A DNA stretch of 15,860 nucleotides from the NCBI GenBank assembly GCA_964346275.1, contig CAYFUR010000086.1, forward strand, positions 1 through 15,860, in the 5' to 3' direction. Each line of letters opens with the position of its first letter. The first letter of the stretch is position 1. Below, piece after piece: positions 1-7,205 of the stretch. Under the pieces are notes generated by a model. That model saw only the letters and a list, made by a program, of their open reading frames with translations, had not been told where the DNA came from and ran no database searches. The translations under genes and the position numbers were made by a program. The DNA comes from CAYFUR01 sp964346275. Lineage in GTDB: Bacteria > Sumerlaeota > Sumerlaeia > SLMS01.

Positions 1-1
1 T

Positions 2-1195
2 AGCACCATGACCGCCTATCTCGGATTCCGCGTCAACAGCGCGGAATACAAGGTGATGGGCCTCGCGCCTTACGGCGAGCCGACCATGGTGGATAAGTTC
101 CACGAACTGGTGGACTTGCGCGAGGACGGCTCTTTCCGCATGCGTATGGAGTATTTCCGCTATCATCGTTCTCTGTATATGCCGACGGAGAAGCTGGAAC
201 GGCTCTTCGGCCGGCCGGCGCGCAAGGGCGAAGCGGAGCCGCTCGAGCAATTTCACAAAGACTGCGCCCGGTCGCTCCAGGAATTCATCAACGAGGCGAT
301 GCTTCGCCTGGCACGCCGCGCCCACGAGGCGTTCCCCTCAAGGAACCTATGCATCGCCGGCGGTGTGGGGCTGAATTGCGTGAGCAATTCGTATATACTG
401 GAGCACGGCCCCTTCGAAAACATCTTCGTGCAGCCCGCCGCCGGAGACGCCGGGGGAGCGCTTGGCGCGGCACTCATGGCCTCTCGCGAGCTTGACCCGG
501 AGTTTGAGCGGCAACCGCTGGAAGATGTCTACCTCGGCCCGGAATTCACCGAGCAACGGATTCAAACCGCCCTGGATGAATACGGCCTGTCCGGAAAACG
601 GATGGAGCGCGAGGAGTTCCTTGACTATACAGCCCGCCGCCTGGAAGAGCAGTCCATCGTCGGCTGGTTTCAGGGGCGCATGGAGTTCGGCCCCCGCGCT
701 CTCGGGTCGCGGTCGATCATTGCCGATCCGCGCCATCCGGAAAACCGCGACCGAGTGAACCTCGCGATTAAATTCCGCGAATCCTTCCGGCCCTTCGCCC
801 CGGCCGTCCCCGAGGATTCCGTCTCCGAGTGGTTCCAGTGGGACCGCCCATCGCGCTATATGCTTTTTACCGCGGCGACGCGCGAACCGGAGAAACTCCC
901 CGCCATTGCCCACGTCGATCGGTCCGCCCGCCTCCAGACGATTCCGCGCGGCCGGAACCCGCTCTACTACGATCTTCACCGCGCCTTCGAGCGACGGGCC
1001 GGCACGCCGGTTTTGATTAACACAAGCTTTAATGTGCGCGGGGAACCGATTGTCTGTACGCCGCAAAATGCCATCGATTGCTTTCTCGGAACACACATGG
1101 ATCTGCTCGCGATCGGGCCCTTTGTTGTTGAGAAGAAAGATGTTGATCCGAAGCTGCTGAAAATGGAGCGCCGCTATGAATTCGCGCCCGACTAA
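2..1195 (+). CDS. Carbamoyltransferase, NodU/CmcH family (5' end outside window)
   Basis: Partial gene: the frame is open to the left edge, so the ATG at 8 is internal and roughly the first third of a ~600-residue protein is missing. The family transfers a carbamoyl group from carbamoyl phosphate, through carbamoyladenylate, to a hydroxyl on a sugar, antibiotic or Nod factor. Counting from the ATG at 8, the visible part opens with the family signature YLGFRVNSAEYKVMGLAPYG (residues 4-23), then IAGGVGLNCVSN (116-127). The C-terminal domain has GWFQGRMEFGPRALGSRSI (219-237), the nucleotide and carbamoyl phosphate binding segment, followed by RESFRPFAPAV and INTSFNVRGEPI. All hallmark segments are intact. 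The last 20 bases overlap the start of a DUF5989 gene, the usual partner of this family. The natural substrate cannot be read from the sequence. Family assignment is firm. Confidence 0.93.
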   Translation, partial: STMTAYLGFRVNSAEYKVMGLAPYGEPTMVDKFHELVDLREDGSFRMRMEYFRYHRSLYMPTEKLERLFGRPARKGEAEPLEQFHKDCARSLQEFINEAMLRLARRAHEAFPSRNLCIAGGVGLNCVSNSYILEHGPFENIFVQPAAGDAGGALGAALMASRELDPEFERQPLEDVYLGPEFTEQRIQTALDEYGLSGKRMEREEFLDYTARRLEEQSIVGWFQGRMEFGPRALGSRSIIADPRHPENRDRVNLAIKFRESFRPFAPAVPEDSVSEWFQWDRPSRYMLFTAATREPEKLPAIAHVDRSARLQTIPRGRNPLYYDLHRAFERRAGTPVLINTSFNVRGEPIVCTPQNAIDCFLGTHMDLLAIGPFVVEKKDVDPKLLKMERRYEFAPD

Positions 1196-1388
1196 AATGC
1201 CGGTTCCGAAACGGATCTATTACTTCTGGAAGATTCATTTCCAGATACTGGGCGGAGTTTTTCAGTATATCGCCGCGCGGAAAGCGTGGCATCTCGCTCC
1301 GCTGATTATCGGATTATTGACGATTGGGATGTTGATCTTTGTGTCGTCGAACCCGGCGGTCAGCCCCTTCCTCTATGCGTTGTTCTAA
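1176..1388 (+). CDS. DUF5989 small membrane protein (carbamoyltransferase partner)
   Basis: A 70-residue protein with a basic N-terminus, one hydrophobic segment (about residues 40-58) and a C-terminus ending SPFLYALF. This end, and the pattern of an aromatic/basic stretch followed by one helix, match the DUF5989 (SxtK-like) family, which is commonly encoded next to NodU/CmcH carbamoyltransferases. The start at 1176 is preferred over the ATG at 1197 because GGAG (1165-1168) sits 7 bases upstream. This makes the gene overlap the carbamoyltransferase by 20 bp and suggests translational coupling. The biochemical role of the family is unknown; anchoring the enzyme at the inner membrane is a guess. 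The SxtJ-type membrane protein that often completes the set is not seen downstream. Confidence 0.82.
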   Translation: MNSRPTKMPVPKRIYYFWKIHFQILGGVFQYIAARKAWHLAPLIIGLLTIGMLIFVSSNPAVSPFLYALF

Positions 1389-1550
1389 TGTGGCGCGAGT
1401 TTCTCTGGACTGCCGAAGGCATGCTTCGGCCAGTGTGTTCCGTTTTTGCAAGTTGTGCTGGCCGGCTTTATCGCGATGATTGCCGGGCAAGCATGGCTTC
1501 AGCCTTCCAAACGCTATACTCAGCAACCATCCTTCACAAAGAGATCGAAA
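1389..1550 (+). other. 162-bp gap with a hairpin, before the esterase gene
   Basis: No gene is called here. A near-perfect hairpin lies at 1409-1434: ACTGCCGAAG, loop GCATG, CTTCGGC-C-AGT with one bulged C. A run of five T starts 8 bases after it (1443-1447). It may be a weak intrinsic terminator for the carbamoyltransferase pair or an mRNA processing structure. The gap between stem and T run argues against an efficient terminator. The reading frame of both flanking genes stays open through the gap, but the only ATGs in it are at 1476 and 1551, and there is no clear ribosome binding site before 1476. Confidence 0.4.
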
Positions 1551-2360
1551 ATGCCCTGGACAAACGTCGAGCCGAGCAACCCGCGCTATACGCCTGAAGG
1601 GCTGCATCTCTTCACGGTGCAGAGTGAAGCCCTCTCCGGACGCGGCTGCCTGACTGTCTATATCCCTCCGGGCAGCGAAACGGCCGCCTCGCTGCCGATG
1701 GTGCTTTTGCTTCATGGCGTCTACGGCAGCGAACTCGCCTGGCCCTTCATGGGCGGGGCGCATTGGCGCGCGCAGGAGCTGATCAACCGGGGTGACGTGC
1801 GCCCCATGGCGCTCATCATGCCGAGCGATGGCTTCTGGGGCGAGGGGAGCGGATACATCAATCATCCGGGACGGCGCTGCGAGGATTGGATCATCGACGA
1901 GGTACCCGGCATCGCGCGCGAGCAATTCTCCTGTCTCGACGGACACTCGCCTTCCTTCATCGGCGGGCTCTCCATGGGCGGATTCGGCGCCCTGCGCCTC
2001 GGAGCCAAGCATCCGCGCCTCTGGAGAGGCATCTCCGCCCACTCCAGCGCGCCATGGTTCGATGCCCTCTCCCGACCGCACCGCCCTCCGGGAGACGATC
2101 GCTCTTCTCTCGCGGAGGAAGACCGTTCCGCGCTCTCCTGGTTCCGGCGCCATCGCGACCGTTTGCCACCGGCGCGCTTCGATTGCGGCGAAGACGATTT
2201 CCTGATCCAGGACAATCGCGCCTTTCACCATACCCTGGAAAAGGAAGGTATCCCCCACACCTATCAGGAGTTCCCCGGCGCCCATACCTGGGACTATTGG
2301 CACGAGCATCTGGCGGACAGCTTGCGCTTTTTCGAGGGCCTCCTCCCGCGGGGAGCCTGA
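1551..2360 (+). CDS. Alpha/beta-hydrolase esterase (esterase D / FrmB-like)
   Basis: A 269-residue serine hydrolase of the putative esterase family (esterase D, S-formylglutathione hydrolase, tributyrin esterase type). Visible features are a beta-strand plus oxyanion segment VLLLHGVYGS (51-60), the nucleophile elbow GLSMGGFGALRLGAKHP (139-155, Ser141), a likely acidic residue in DCGEDDF (Asp215 or Asp216), and the catalytic histidine in FPGAHTWDYW (His245). No signal peptide follows the chosen start, so it is probably cytoplasmic. The ATG at 1551 is chosen because the protein then begins near the first family-like strand. A longer form from the TTG at 1446 or ATG at 1476 would add a mildly hydrophobic leader but has no ribosome binding site. 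The substrate is unknown; acyl removal from a carbohydrate is plausible next to rmlD and the carbamoyltransferase. Confidence 0.82.
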   Translation: MPWTNVEPSNPRYTPEGLHLFTVQSEALSGRGCLTVYIPPGSETAASLPMVLLLHGVYGSELAWPFMGGAHWRAQELINRGDVRPMALIMPSDGFWGEGSGYINHPGRRCEDWIIDEVPGIAREQFSCLDGHSPSFIGGLSMGGFGALRLGAKHPRLWRGISAHSSAPWFDALSRPHRPPGDDRSSLAEEDRSALSWFRRHRDRLPPARFDCGEDDFLIQDNRAFHHTLEKEGIPHTYQEFPGAHTWDYWHEHLADSLRFFEGLLPRGA

Positions 2361-2403
2361 TTTTCCCTTGGCGGCAGTGGCCCTCTGTTTCCAAACTTCC
2401 ACG

Positions 2404-2431
2404 GAAGCGGCGAACGCTTCGTCGAGTTTTT
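2404..2431 (+). other. Hairpin in leader of the rmlD-like gene
   Basis: A perfect 6-bp stem, GAAGCG (2404-2409), loop GCGAA, CGCTTC (2415-2420), is followed after six bases by TTTTT (2427-2431). It lies in the 86-bp gap between esterase and rmlD and ends only 26 bases before the start codon. It could be a weak terminator or a translation-affecting leader structure. The remainder of the gap shows nothing else clear. Confidence 0.25.
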
Positions 2432-2446
2432 CTTTCGAGGTGCATC

Positions 2447-3370
2447 TTGAAAACGGTTCTGGTTACGGGCGCGGATGGAATGCTGGGGGTGGAGGTCATG
2501 CGTGCACTCGGGCGCGACGATGCGATCCGGGCTGTTCCCACCACTCTGCGTGATCTGGATGTGACGAATCTCGAGCAGATTCAGTTCGTGCTCCAGGAAG
2601 TGCGCCCCACCCACATCATTCATTGTGCGGCCTATACCTTTGTCGACACCGCCGAGAAGGAAAAACTCAAGGCCTACCAGGTAAACGCGGAAGGCACCAA
2701 GAACCTGGCCTTTTTCTGCCGCGAGCAGGACATTGAACTGATCTACCTGTCCACCGATTACGTCTTTAACGGCGAGAAGCGCACGCCTTACGTGGAGAGC
2801 GACCCATCCGGTCCGATCAATGTTTACGGCATGACCAAGCTCCTCGGTGAGACGTATATCCAGATCCTCCTCGAGCGATATAAGATCGTTCGAACCAGTT
2901 GGCTCAACGGACTCGGCGGGGATCGCGACCGGAATTTCATCGAGACGATGCTTCGCGTCAGCGAAACACGGCCCACCCTCTCGCTGGTCAACGACCAGAT
3001 TGGCCGCCCAACCTTTACCTTCGATCTGGCCAATGCCCTCGTGAGCCTGCTTTCCGTGACCGATTACGGCGTTTACCACGTGACCAATGGCGGCCAGTGC
3101 TCCTGGTATGAATTCGCAAAGGAGATCTTCGACATCGCAGGCCGCACCGAGCTGACTCTCCGCCCCATCCTCAGCGAGCAGTTCCGTTCAGCCGCCAGGC
3201 GCCCCGCCTACTCTGTCCTGGCCAACGAACGGTTTGAAGCGACCGGCTTGCGCCCCCTGCCGGACTGGCGGGAGTCGCTCCGCGAATACTTTCGCCGCCG
3301 CGAGCTGCCGGCCGAACAGAAGGAACAGCCGGAAGAGTTCGGCCCCTCGCCCCAGGCCATGCGCCAGTAA
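2447..3370 (+). CDS. rmlD: dTDP-4-dehydrorhamnose reductase, RmlD family
   Basis: A 307-residue short-chain dehydrogenase of the RmlD substrate-binding family, which reduces dTDP-4-dehydro-L-rhamnose to dTDP-L-rhamnose with NAD(P)H in the cytoplasm, the last step of rhamnose donor synthesis. Visible features: Rossmann loop VTGADGMLG (6-14), CAAYTFVD (60-67), catalytic LSTDYVFNG (101-109), YGMTK with the Tyr127/Lys131 pair, the DQIGRPTFT loop (183-191), VTNGGQCSWYEFA (212-224), and RRPAYSVLAN near the C-terminus. The start is a TTG: GAGG at 2437-2440 lies 6 bases upstream, and no ATG precedes the nucleotide-binding strand in frame (the first internal one falls inside the glycine loop). A ~25-residue charged tail (FRRRELPAEQ onward) extends past the usual end. 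No rmlA, rmlB or rmlC lies in the window, so a related sugar substrate is possible. Confidence 0.88.
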   Translation: MKTVLVTGADGMLGVEVMRALGRDDAIRAVPTTLRDLDVTNLEQIQFVLQEVRPTHIIHCAAYTFVDTAEKEKLKAYQVNAEGTKNLAFFCREQDIELIYLSTDYVFNGEKRTPYVESDPSGPINVYGMTKLLGETYIQILLERYKIVRTSWLNGLGGDRDRNFIETMLRVSETRPTLSLVNDQIGRPTFTFDLANALVSLLSVTDYGVYHVTNGGQCSWYEFAKEIFDIAGRTELTLRPILSEQFRSAARRPAYSVLANERFEATGLRPLPDWRESLREYFRRRELPAEQKEQPEEFGPSPQAMRQ

Positions 3371-3397
3371 AAGCTTCCCTAAGAGGCAAACGCTTCC

Positions 3398-3742
3398 TTA
3401 CTCCGCCCGTGAAGGCCACCGCACAGTGAGGATGGTTGTGTCCTCCTCCACGCGCCAGCCGTGCTCCACACCGGGCTTCCAATAGACGAAATCCCCTTCC
3501 CGTTCCAGGGTGCGCTCGCCATCGGCGAAAAGCAGAACGAACCGGCCGCGCAGGAGAATGCTGATCGTGTGAGCCGAGGCACTGACAGTCCAGGAACCGC
3601 GCTCTTCCCCCGCCTTGTGCTCCGCCCACTTGATCTCCACCTCTTCGGAATGAAGCGGCATGCCCCCGGGCATGAAATGGCCGAGAAACCATCCCCGCCG
3701 CTCCCGGCCCAGATCCGCCGCGTTTCCTTCGTATGTGCTCAT
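3398..3742 (-). CDS. Small cupin-fold protein
   Basis: A 114-residue protein, one cupin beta-barrel long, starting at the ATG at 3742 with AAGGA 9 bases upstream on the minus strand. The second cupin motif is seen as GDFVYWKPGVEHGW (83-96, with His94). The first motif is degenerate: the HxH pair is replaced by WAEHKAGEERGSW (39-51, with His42, Glu46, Glu47). This is followed by a strand-rich stretch SILLRGRFVLLFADGE (61-76). The end TILTVRWPS is typical of small stand-alone cupins. It may bind a metal or small ligand; no reaction can be assigned. It converges on rmlD (27-bp gap) and diverges from the secreted glycosidase, sharing an upstream region with it, so it could respond to the same sugar signals. 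Cupin fold fairly sure, function unknown. Confidence 0.72.
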   Translation of the reverse strand: MSTYEGNAADLGRERRGWFLGHFMPGGMPLHSEEVEIKWAEHKAGEERGSWTVSASAHTISILLRGRFVLLFADGERTLEREGDFVYWKPGVEHGWRVEEDTTILTVRWPSRAE

Positions 3743-3775
3743 ATCCGAGAATCCTTGCAAGAATCGTTTGTGCAT

Positions 3776-3803
3776 ATTTTGCGCATCCGCCTCGGATTGA
3801 CAA
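3776..3803 (-). promoter_or_regulatory. Candidate promoter for the cupin gene
   Basis: On the minus strand TTGTCA (3803-3798) is followed after 16 bases by CAAAAT (3781-3776), giving a predicted start near 3769, about 27 bases before the ATG at 3742. The -35 matches 5 of 6 and the -10 matches 4 of 6 consensus bases. The -35 hexamer overlaps that of the opposite-strand promoter by five bases. Supported by position and motif only. Confidence 0.35.
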
Positions 3804-3825
3804 GACCTCTCCTCCTCCCTAGGCT
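3797..3825 (+). promoter_or_regulatory. Candidate sigma-70-type promoter for the GH13 gene
   Basis: A perfect TTGACA (3797-3802), 17-base pyrimidine-rich spacer, then TAGGCT (3820-3825), which keeps the three most conserved -10 bases. The predicted start near 3832 leaves a ~40-base leader holding GGAGAGG (3853-3859) and GAGGGG just before the ATG at 3872. Spacing and location are right for a housekeeping promoter; the -10 is weak, so an activator may assist. Confidence 0.5.
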
Positions 3826-3871
3826 CCACGCCAACTTGTCGCCGTCTGGCGCGGAGAGGCCAATCGAGGGG

Positions 3872-6697
3872 ATGAATACACTGCACTACCGGCTTCGCAT
3901 TGTCGTGGCCCTCATTGTTTTCAATTTCTGCTTTTTTGCACAAGGGTTTGCGCAGTCGTTTACGCCACCCGACCCCGAAGACCTGATTATCTATCAAATC
4001 TTTATCGATCGATTCGCGAATGGCGACCCCTCGAACGATGACGGCAATCCCCGCGCGTCCTTCGATCCCTCCGGATCCCGCGGATTCCACGGGGGAGATA
4101 TCGAGGGCATTCGCCAGCGCCTTCCCTATATCCGCCAACTCGGCGCCAACGCCATCTGGATCACCCCTTTCGTCGAGAATGTTTCCCAGTATCACGGCTA
4201 TGCCGCCTACGACTGGTATTCCGTGGATCCCAATTTCGGAACCATCGAGGACCTGCGCGGGCTCGTTTCCGATGCCAACGACCTCGGAATTGCCGTCTAT
4301 TTCGATCTCGTCGCGGGCCACATGGGCGATCTCATTGATTCCGCCGCCCCGGGTTATCCCGGATACCTGCCGCCACCGGGGGAGTATGATCTCCGCTGGC
4401 GCACTGGCCTTCAGTTTCCGCCTCCTTTCGACTCTCTCGAACATTTCCACGCCCACGGCCATATCGGCAGCTTCGTCCGTCCGGAAGAGCAAATCGGCGA
4501 GCTTTTCGGGCTCGACGATCTCAAGACGGAAACCCCCTACGTCCAGCAAGAGATGCTCGACGTCTGGTCCTTCTGGACGCGCGAGACTGGCGTGAATGGC
4601 TTCCGCGTGGATACCGTCAAGCACGTGGATCTTGGTTTCTGGGAGAGTTTTCTTCCCGCGCTTCGCAGCGAAGCCGCCGATGCGGGGAATCCCGGGCTCT
4701 TTATTTTCGGAGAAATCTTCGGCGCTGACGATGCCTTCATGCGCGAATATATCGGAAACCTGGATTCCGACCCCTTCAAGTTCGACTCGGCCCTCGACTT
4801 CCAGTTCTTCAATGCCTCCAACGGCGTTTTCGCCCGGGCCACGGCGCCCCCCTCCGATATGATCGACCGGCTCGACGCGCGTAAGACCATGCTGCCCGGC
4901 CATCATCTCCAGATGCCCAACTTCATCGACAACCACGACGTCCGCCGTTTTTTGAATCTCGCGGAGGATAATCCCGGCAGCGGCGAGGCCGAGCGCCGCC
5001 GCCGCCTGGAACTCGCCCTGGCCTTCATGATGACCGCCCCCGGCCCGCCGGTGATTTACTACGGCACCGAACAAGGCTTCGATGGAGGCAACGATCCCTT
5101 CAATCGCGAGGACATGTTCGACGGCCAGTTTGAATTCGGCCCGTCCCAGGGCGATAACTTCGATTCATCCTCCCCCCTTTACCAGTATATATCGCGATTG
5201 GCCTCCTTGCGGTCGGCTCTGACGCCCTTGCGGCGGGGGAGCCTGGACCCGGCCACGGTGACGCGGGAAGGAGCGGGGGCGCTTTCCTACGCCCGCCGCC
5301 ACGAGGGAGAAGCCGTCTATATCGCGCTGAATACCTCGACCTTCGACCAAAGCGCCGATCCCGTCACGATTCCGGAATTCGCCGGGATCGAGGTTGCCAA
5401 TGCGTTGAACTCCTCCGAGACGCTGGCGGTTCCCGCCTCCGGCCTCTTCCCCCAGCGTGATCTCGAAGGCCAGGACCTGGAAATCTGGGTGCCCCGCGCT
5501 GACGTCCCGCCCCCTTCTCCGGGTGTCCTGGATTTCATCCCCGCCGATTCCGACATCAATATCCCGACAATTCTCGACGAAATAGCCATCGTCTTCTTTA
5601 CGCCCATGAATGAATCAGTCACGGAAGCGGTCGTGTCCGTTTCTCCGCCGGTCGACTCCACGCCATCCTGGAACGGCGATTCCCAGCGCCTGACTCTCAC
5701 GCTCAACGAAAACCTCCAGCCGCGCACGGAATACACCGTTTCCGTAAACTCCTCCGCGGAATCCGCCGACGGGCAGCCCCTCGGCTTCTCCACTTCCGCG
5801 ACGTGGATGACGGGCCGCGTCCAGGACCCGCTCCCGCCGATGCCGGATTTCTTCCCGGCATTCGGCCCCGCGCAGTTTGCTGTGAGCATCGATGGTGCGC
5901 GTGATGAATGGCCCTCCATCGATGGATTCGCGGAGAACTCGGGAAACATCAGTGACAGCGATTCTTTTGTGTGGCGCGATGCCCTCATGGACGATGACGG
6001 ACCGGGCAGCTATACGTACCCGACCGACGATGTCTTTACACAAGACGATGTGGACCTGGCTGAATTCCACGTCGCCTATGATGAGACGAATCTTTATTTC
6101 CTGCTGAATCCAGTGGGCATTAAGGCCTTCGCTTCCTTTTTCACGCCTTATCTCGGGATCGCTATCGACACCGCCCCGGGAGGCTCCGCGGCCCCGCTTG
6201 GCTATGGACAGGGCGGCGGGGCTCTGGGCATTACCGAGCTGGAAGTTCGTGCCGACGCCGCGCCGGAATTCGAAATCAACTTCACCGGCCCGCGGGGAGC
6301 GACCTTGCTCGACCGGCAAACCGGCGCGGTGGAAACGCCGGAATCTGTTCACTCGGAAGCCACCGGCGTGGTCGAAATCGCGGTTCCCCGGGCCTCGCTG
6401 GGCCTGGAAGAGCCCTTCAACAATCAGCGCCTGCACCTGGTTGTCTATACCGCTTTTGAAACCTTCGGCGGCGTTCGCGAAGTCTCCGCGGACAATGGCC
6501 GCTGGGATCCCGGCGGCGGCATCGTCGAACTCAGCGATCCCGACGTTTTCGATCTCGCGGGGGCAAGCCGCGAGGACCAGGCGGCGGATCTCTCCGGATT
6601 TGATTCCACGTTCCCCTCCACGGTGAAATACAGTATCCTGCCAATCACGCTCAACGAAACGGAATCTCCGGCTTCGACGCTCTGGACGATTCGTTAG
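3872..6697 (+). CDS. Secreted GH13 alpha-amylase family enzyme with Big_5-like and glucodextranase-C-like modules
   Basis: A 941-residue exported glycoside hydrolase. Residues 1-28 form a signal peptide (basic start, hydrophobic core, cut near GFAQ/SF). The GH13 barrel starts at DLIIYQIFIDRFANGD (37-52). Region I is FDLVAGH (144-150), region II GFRVDTVKH with nucleophile Asp247, region III FIFGEIFG with acid Glu281, region IV FIDNHD with Asp356, so the catalytic triad is intact. GPPVIYYGTEQG (391-402) closes the barrel, and a beta domain follows to ~540. Residues ~553-650 look like a Big_5-type Ig domain (FIPADSDINIP, TPMNESV, LTLTLNENLQPRTEYTVSV). Residues ~670-900 resemble the glucodextranase C-terminal module (GPGSYTYPTDDVF, DLAEFHVAYDETNLYFLLN). 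It probably cleaves alpha-glucans or maltodextrins outside the cytoplasm; exact specificity is not readable. Oddity: the usual Asn before the region I His is Gly149. Confidence 0.9.
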   Translation: MNTLHYRLRIVVALIVFNFCFFAQGFAQSFTPPDPEDLIIYQIFIDRFANGDPSNDDGNPRASFDPSGSRGFHGGDIEGIRQRLPYIRQLGANAIWITPFVENVSQYHGYAAYDWYSVDPNFGTIEDLRGLVSDANDLGIAVYFDLVAGHMGDLIDSAAPGYPGYLPPPGEYDLRWRTGLQFPPPFDSLEHFHAHGHIGSFVRPEEQIGELFGLDDLKTETPYVQQEMLDVWSFWTRETGVNGFRVDTVKHVDLGFWESFLPALRSEAADAGNPGLFIFGEIFGADDAFMREYIGNLDSDPFKFDSALDFQFFNASNGVFARATAPPSDMIDRLDARKTMLPGHHLQMPNFIDNHDVRRFLNLAEDNPGSGEAERRRRLELALAFMMTAPGPPVIYYGTEQGFDGGNDPFNREDMFDGQFEFGPSQGDNFDSSSPLYQYISRLASLRSALTPLRRGSLDPATVTREGAGALSYARRHEGEAVYIALNTSTFDQSADPVTIPEFAGIEVANALNSSETLAVPASGLFPQRDLEGQDLEIWVPRADVPPPSPGVLDFIPADSDINIPTILDEIAIVFFTPMNESVTEAVVSVSPPVDSTPSWNGDSQRLTLTLNENLQPRTEYTVSVNSSAESADGQPLGFSTSATWMTGRVQDPLPPMPDFFPAFGPAQFAVSIDGARDEWPSIDGFAENSGNISDSDSFVWRDALMDDDGPGSYTYPTDDVFTQDDVDLAEFHVAYDETNLYFLLNPVGIKAFASFFTPYLGIAIDTAPGGSAAPLGYGQGGGALGITELEVRADAAPEFEINFTGPRGATLLDRQTGAVETPESVHSEATGVVEIAVPRASLGLEEPFNNQRLHLVVYTAFETFGGVREVSADNGRWDPGGGIVELSDPDVFDLAGASREDQAADLSGFDSTFPSTVKYSILPITLNETESPASTLWTIR

Positions 6698-6863
6698 GCT
6701 TCCCTGGCTGCTCATTCCGCTGGCGGCCTTTGGATTGCGTAGTCTTGTCGCGCAGCGATGAAAAGCCCTTTCGCCGTCCAGAATTCACTCATTTGAATTT
6801 TACCTGTGGACAAGTGTCCCTTTTTGGGACAAAGTCGCGCGTAGCCTATCGGCAGGAGTTCCC
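6698..6863 (+). other. 166-bp gap with inverted repeats, before the 107-residue gene
   Basis: No gene seen. AATTC/GAATT (6782-6786 and 6795-6799) with an 8-base loop and T-rich flank could be a weak terminator for the glycosidase gene. Further on, TGTCCC (6815-6820), TTTTT, GGGACA (6826-6831) is a perfect 6-bp hairpin or operator-like palindrome. An overlapping GGAC (6808-6811), AAGT, GTCC (6816-6819) stem followed by CTTTTT is the competing fold. The repeats end 32 bases before the ATG at 6864, in the expected leader or promoter zone. No convincing -35/-10 or sigma-54 -24/-12 pair was found. Confidence 0.4.
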
Positions 6864-7187
6864 ATGGCAGACCGTCACCCCAATGAATACCCGGTAACGA
6901 AAATCCTGGAAAGCCTGGACGAGATGATTGTTCAGCAGCGGGCGAAATGCCTGAAAATCGCTCGCCGGATCAATCCCCGCCTGACCCCCGATGATCTGAT
7001 GAATCCGTTCGACTGGCCCGAAGTAAACGAGAATCCCCAGTTTGTGTGGGAGGATGGCCTTCTGGCGGGGCTCCAGTCCGCCCACGCCGCGATCTGCGCC
7101 GATTTCAAACCGGCGCTCGATTACGAGGTCCGGCGCCTGGAAACAGAAGGCGAAGCAGACAACCTGAACCAATCGACATGCGAATAG
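6864..7187 (+). CDS. Conserved-looking hypothetical protein, 107 residues
   Basis: Not recognised. AGGAG (6854-6858) lies 5 bases before the ATG, so translation is well supported. The protein is soluble, with no signal peptide or membrane segment. It is mostly charged and predicted helical: a first helix region with ILESLDEMIVQQRAKCLKIA (15-34), a segment RINPRLTPDDLMNPFDWPEV (35-54) rich in prolines that looks like a turn with a conserved-type motif, then EDGLLAGLQSAHAAICADFK in the second half. It has no cysteine pairs or zinc motifs. It ends 18 bases before the response regulator gene and is most likely co-transcribed with it, so a role as an accessory or modulator of that regulator is possible but unproven. 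Confidence 0.7.
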   Translation: MADRHPNEYPVTKILESLDEMIVQQRAKCLKIARRINPRLTPDDLMNPFDWPEVNENPQFVWEDGLLAGLQSAHAAICADFKPALDYEVRRLETEGEADNLNQSTCE

Positions 7188-7205
7188 AAAGGCCCATTCA
7201 CATCC

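Noticed and set aside
1446..1550. Longer esterase start at TTG 1446 giving a hydrophobic leader
   Set aside because: There is no ribosome binding site, and the start lies in a T run after a hairpin. The leader lacks a basic N-terminus and a clear cleavage site. The openness of the frame back to the DUF5989 stop is easily due to GC-rich composition.
1886..2446. Long open frame upstream of the rmlD-like protein, which would give a much larger fusion
   Set aside because: It overlaps the esterase gene in another frame and has arginine/proline-rich, non-domain sequence. The RmlD fold starts at the TTG at 2447 with a good ribosome site.
3461..3871. N-terminal extension of the GH13 protein
   Set aside because: It would be antisense to the cupin gene and would bury the signal peptide that begins at 3872.
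3743..5074. Minus-strand open frame extending the cupin protein upstream across the amylase gene
   Set aside because: It is a shadow of the GH13 coding sequence. The cupin domain and a good ribosome site both mark the start at 3742.
6782..6863. Sigma-54 promoter ahead of the regulator operon
   Set aside because: TGGAC and nearby T-rich bases were checked, but there is no GG/GC pair with the required 10-base spacing.
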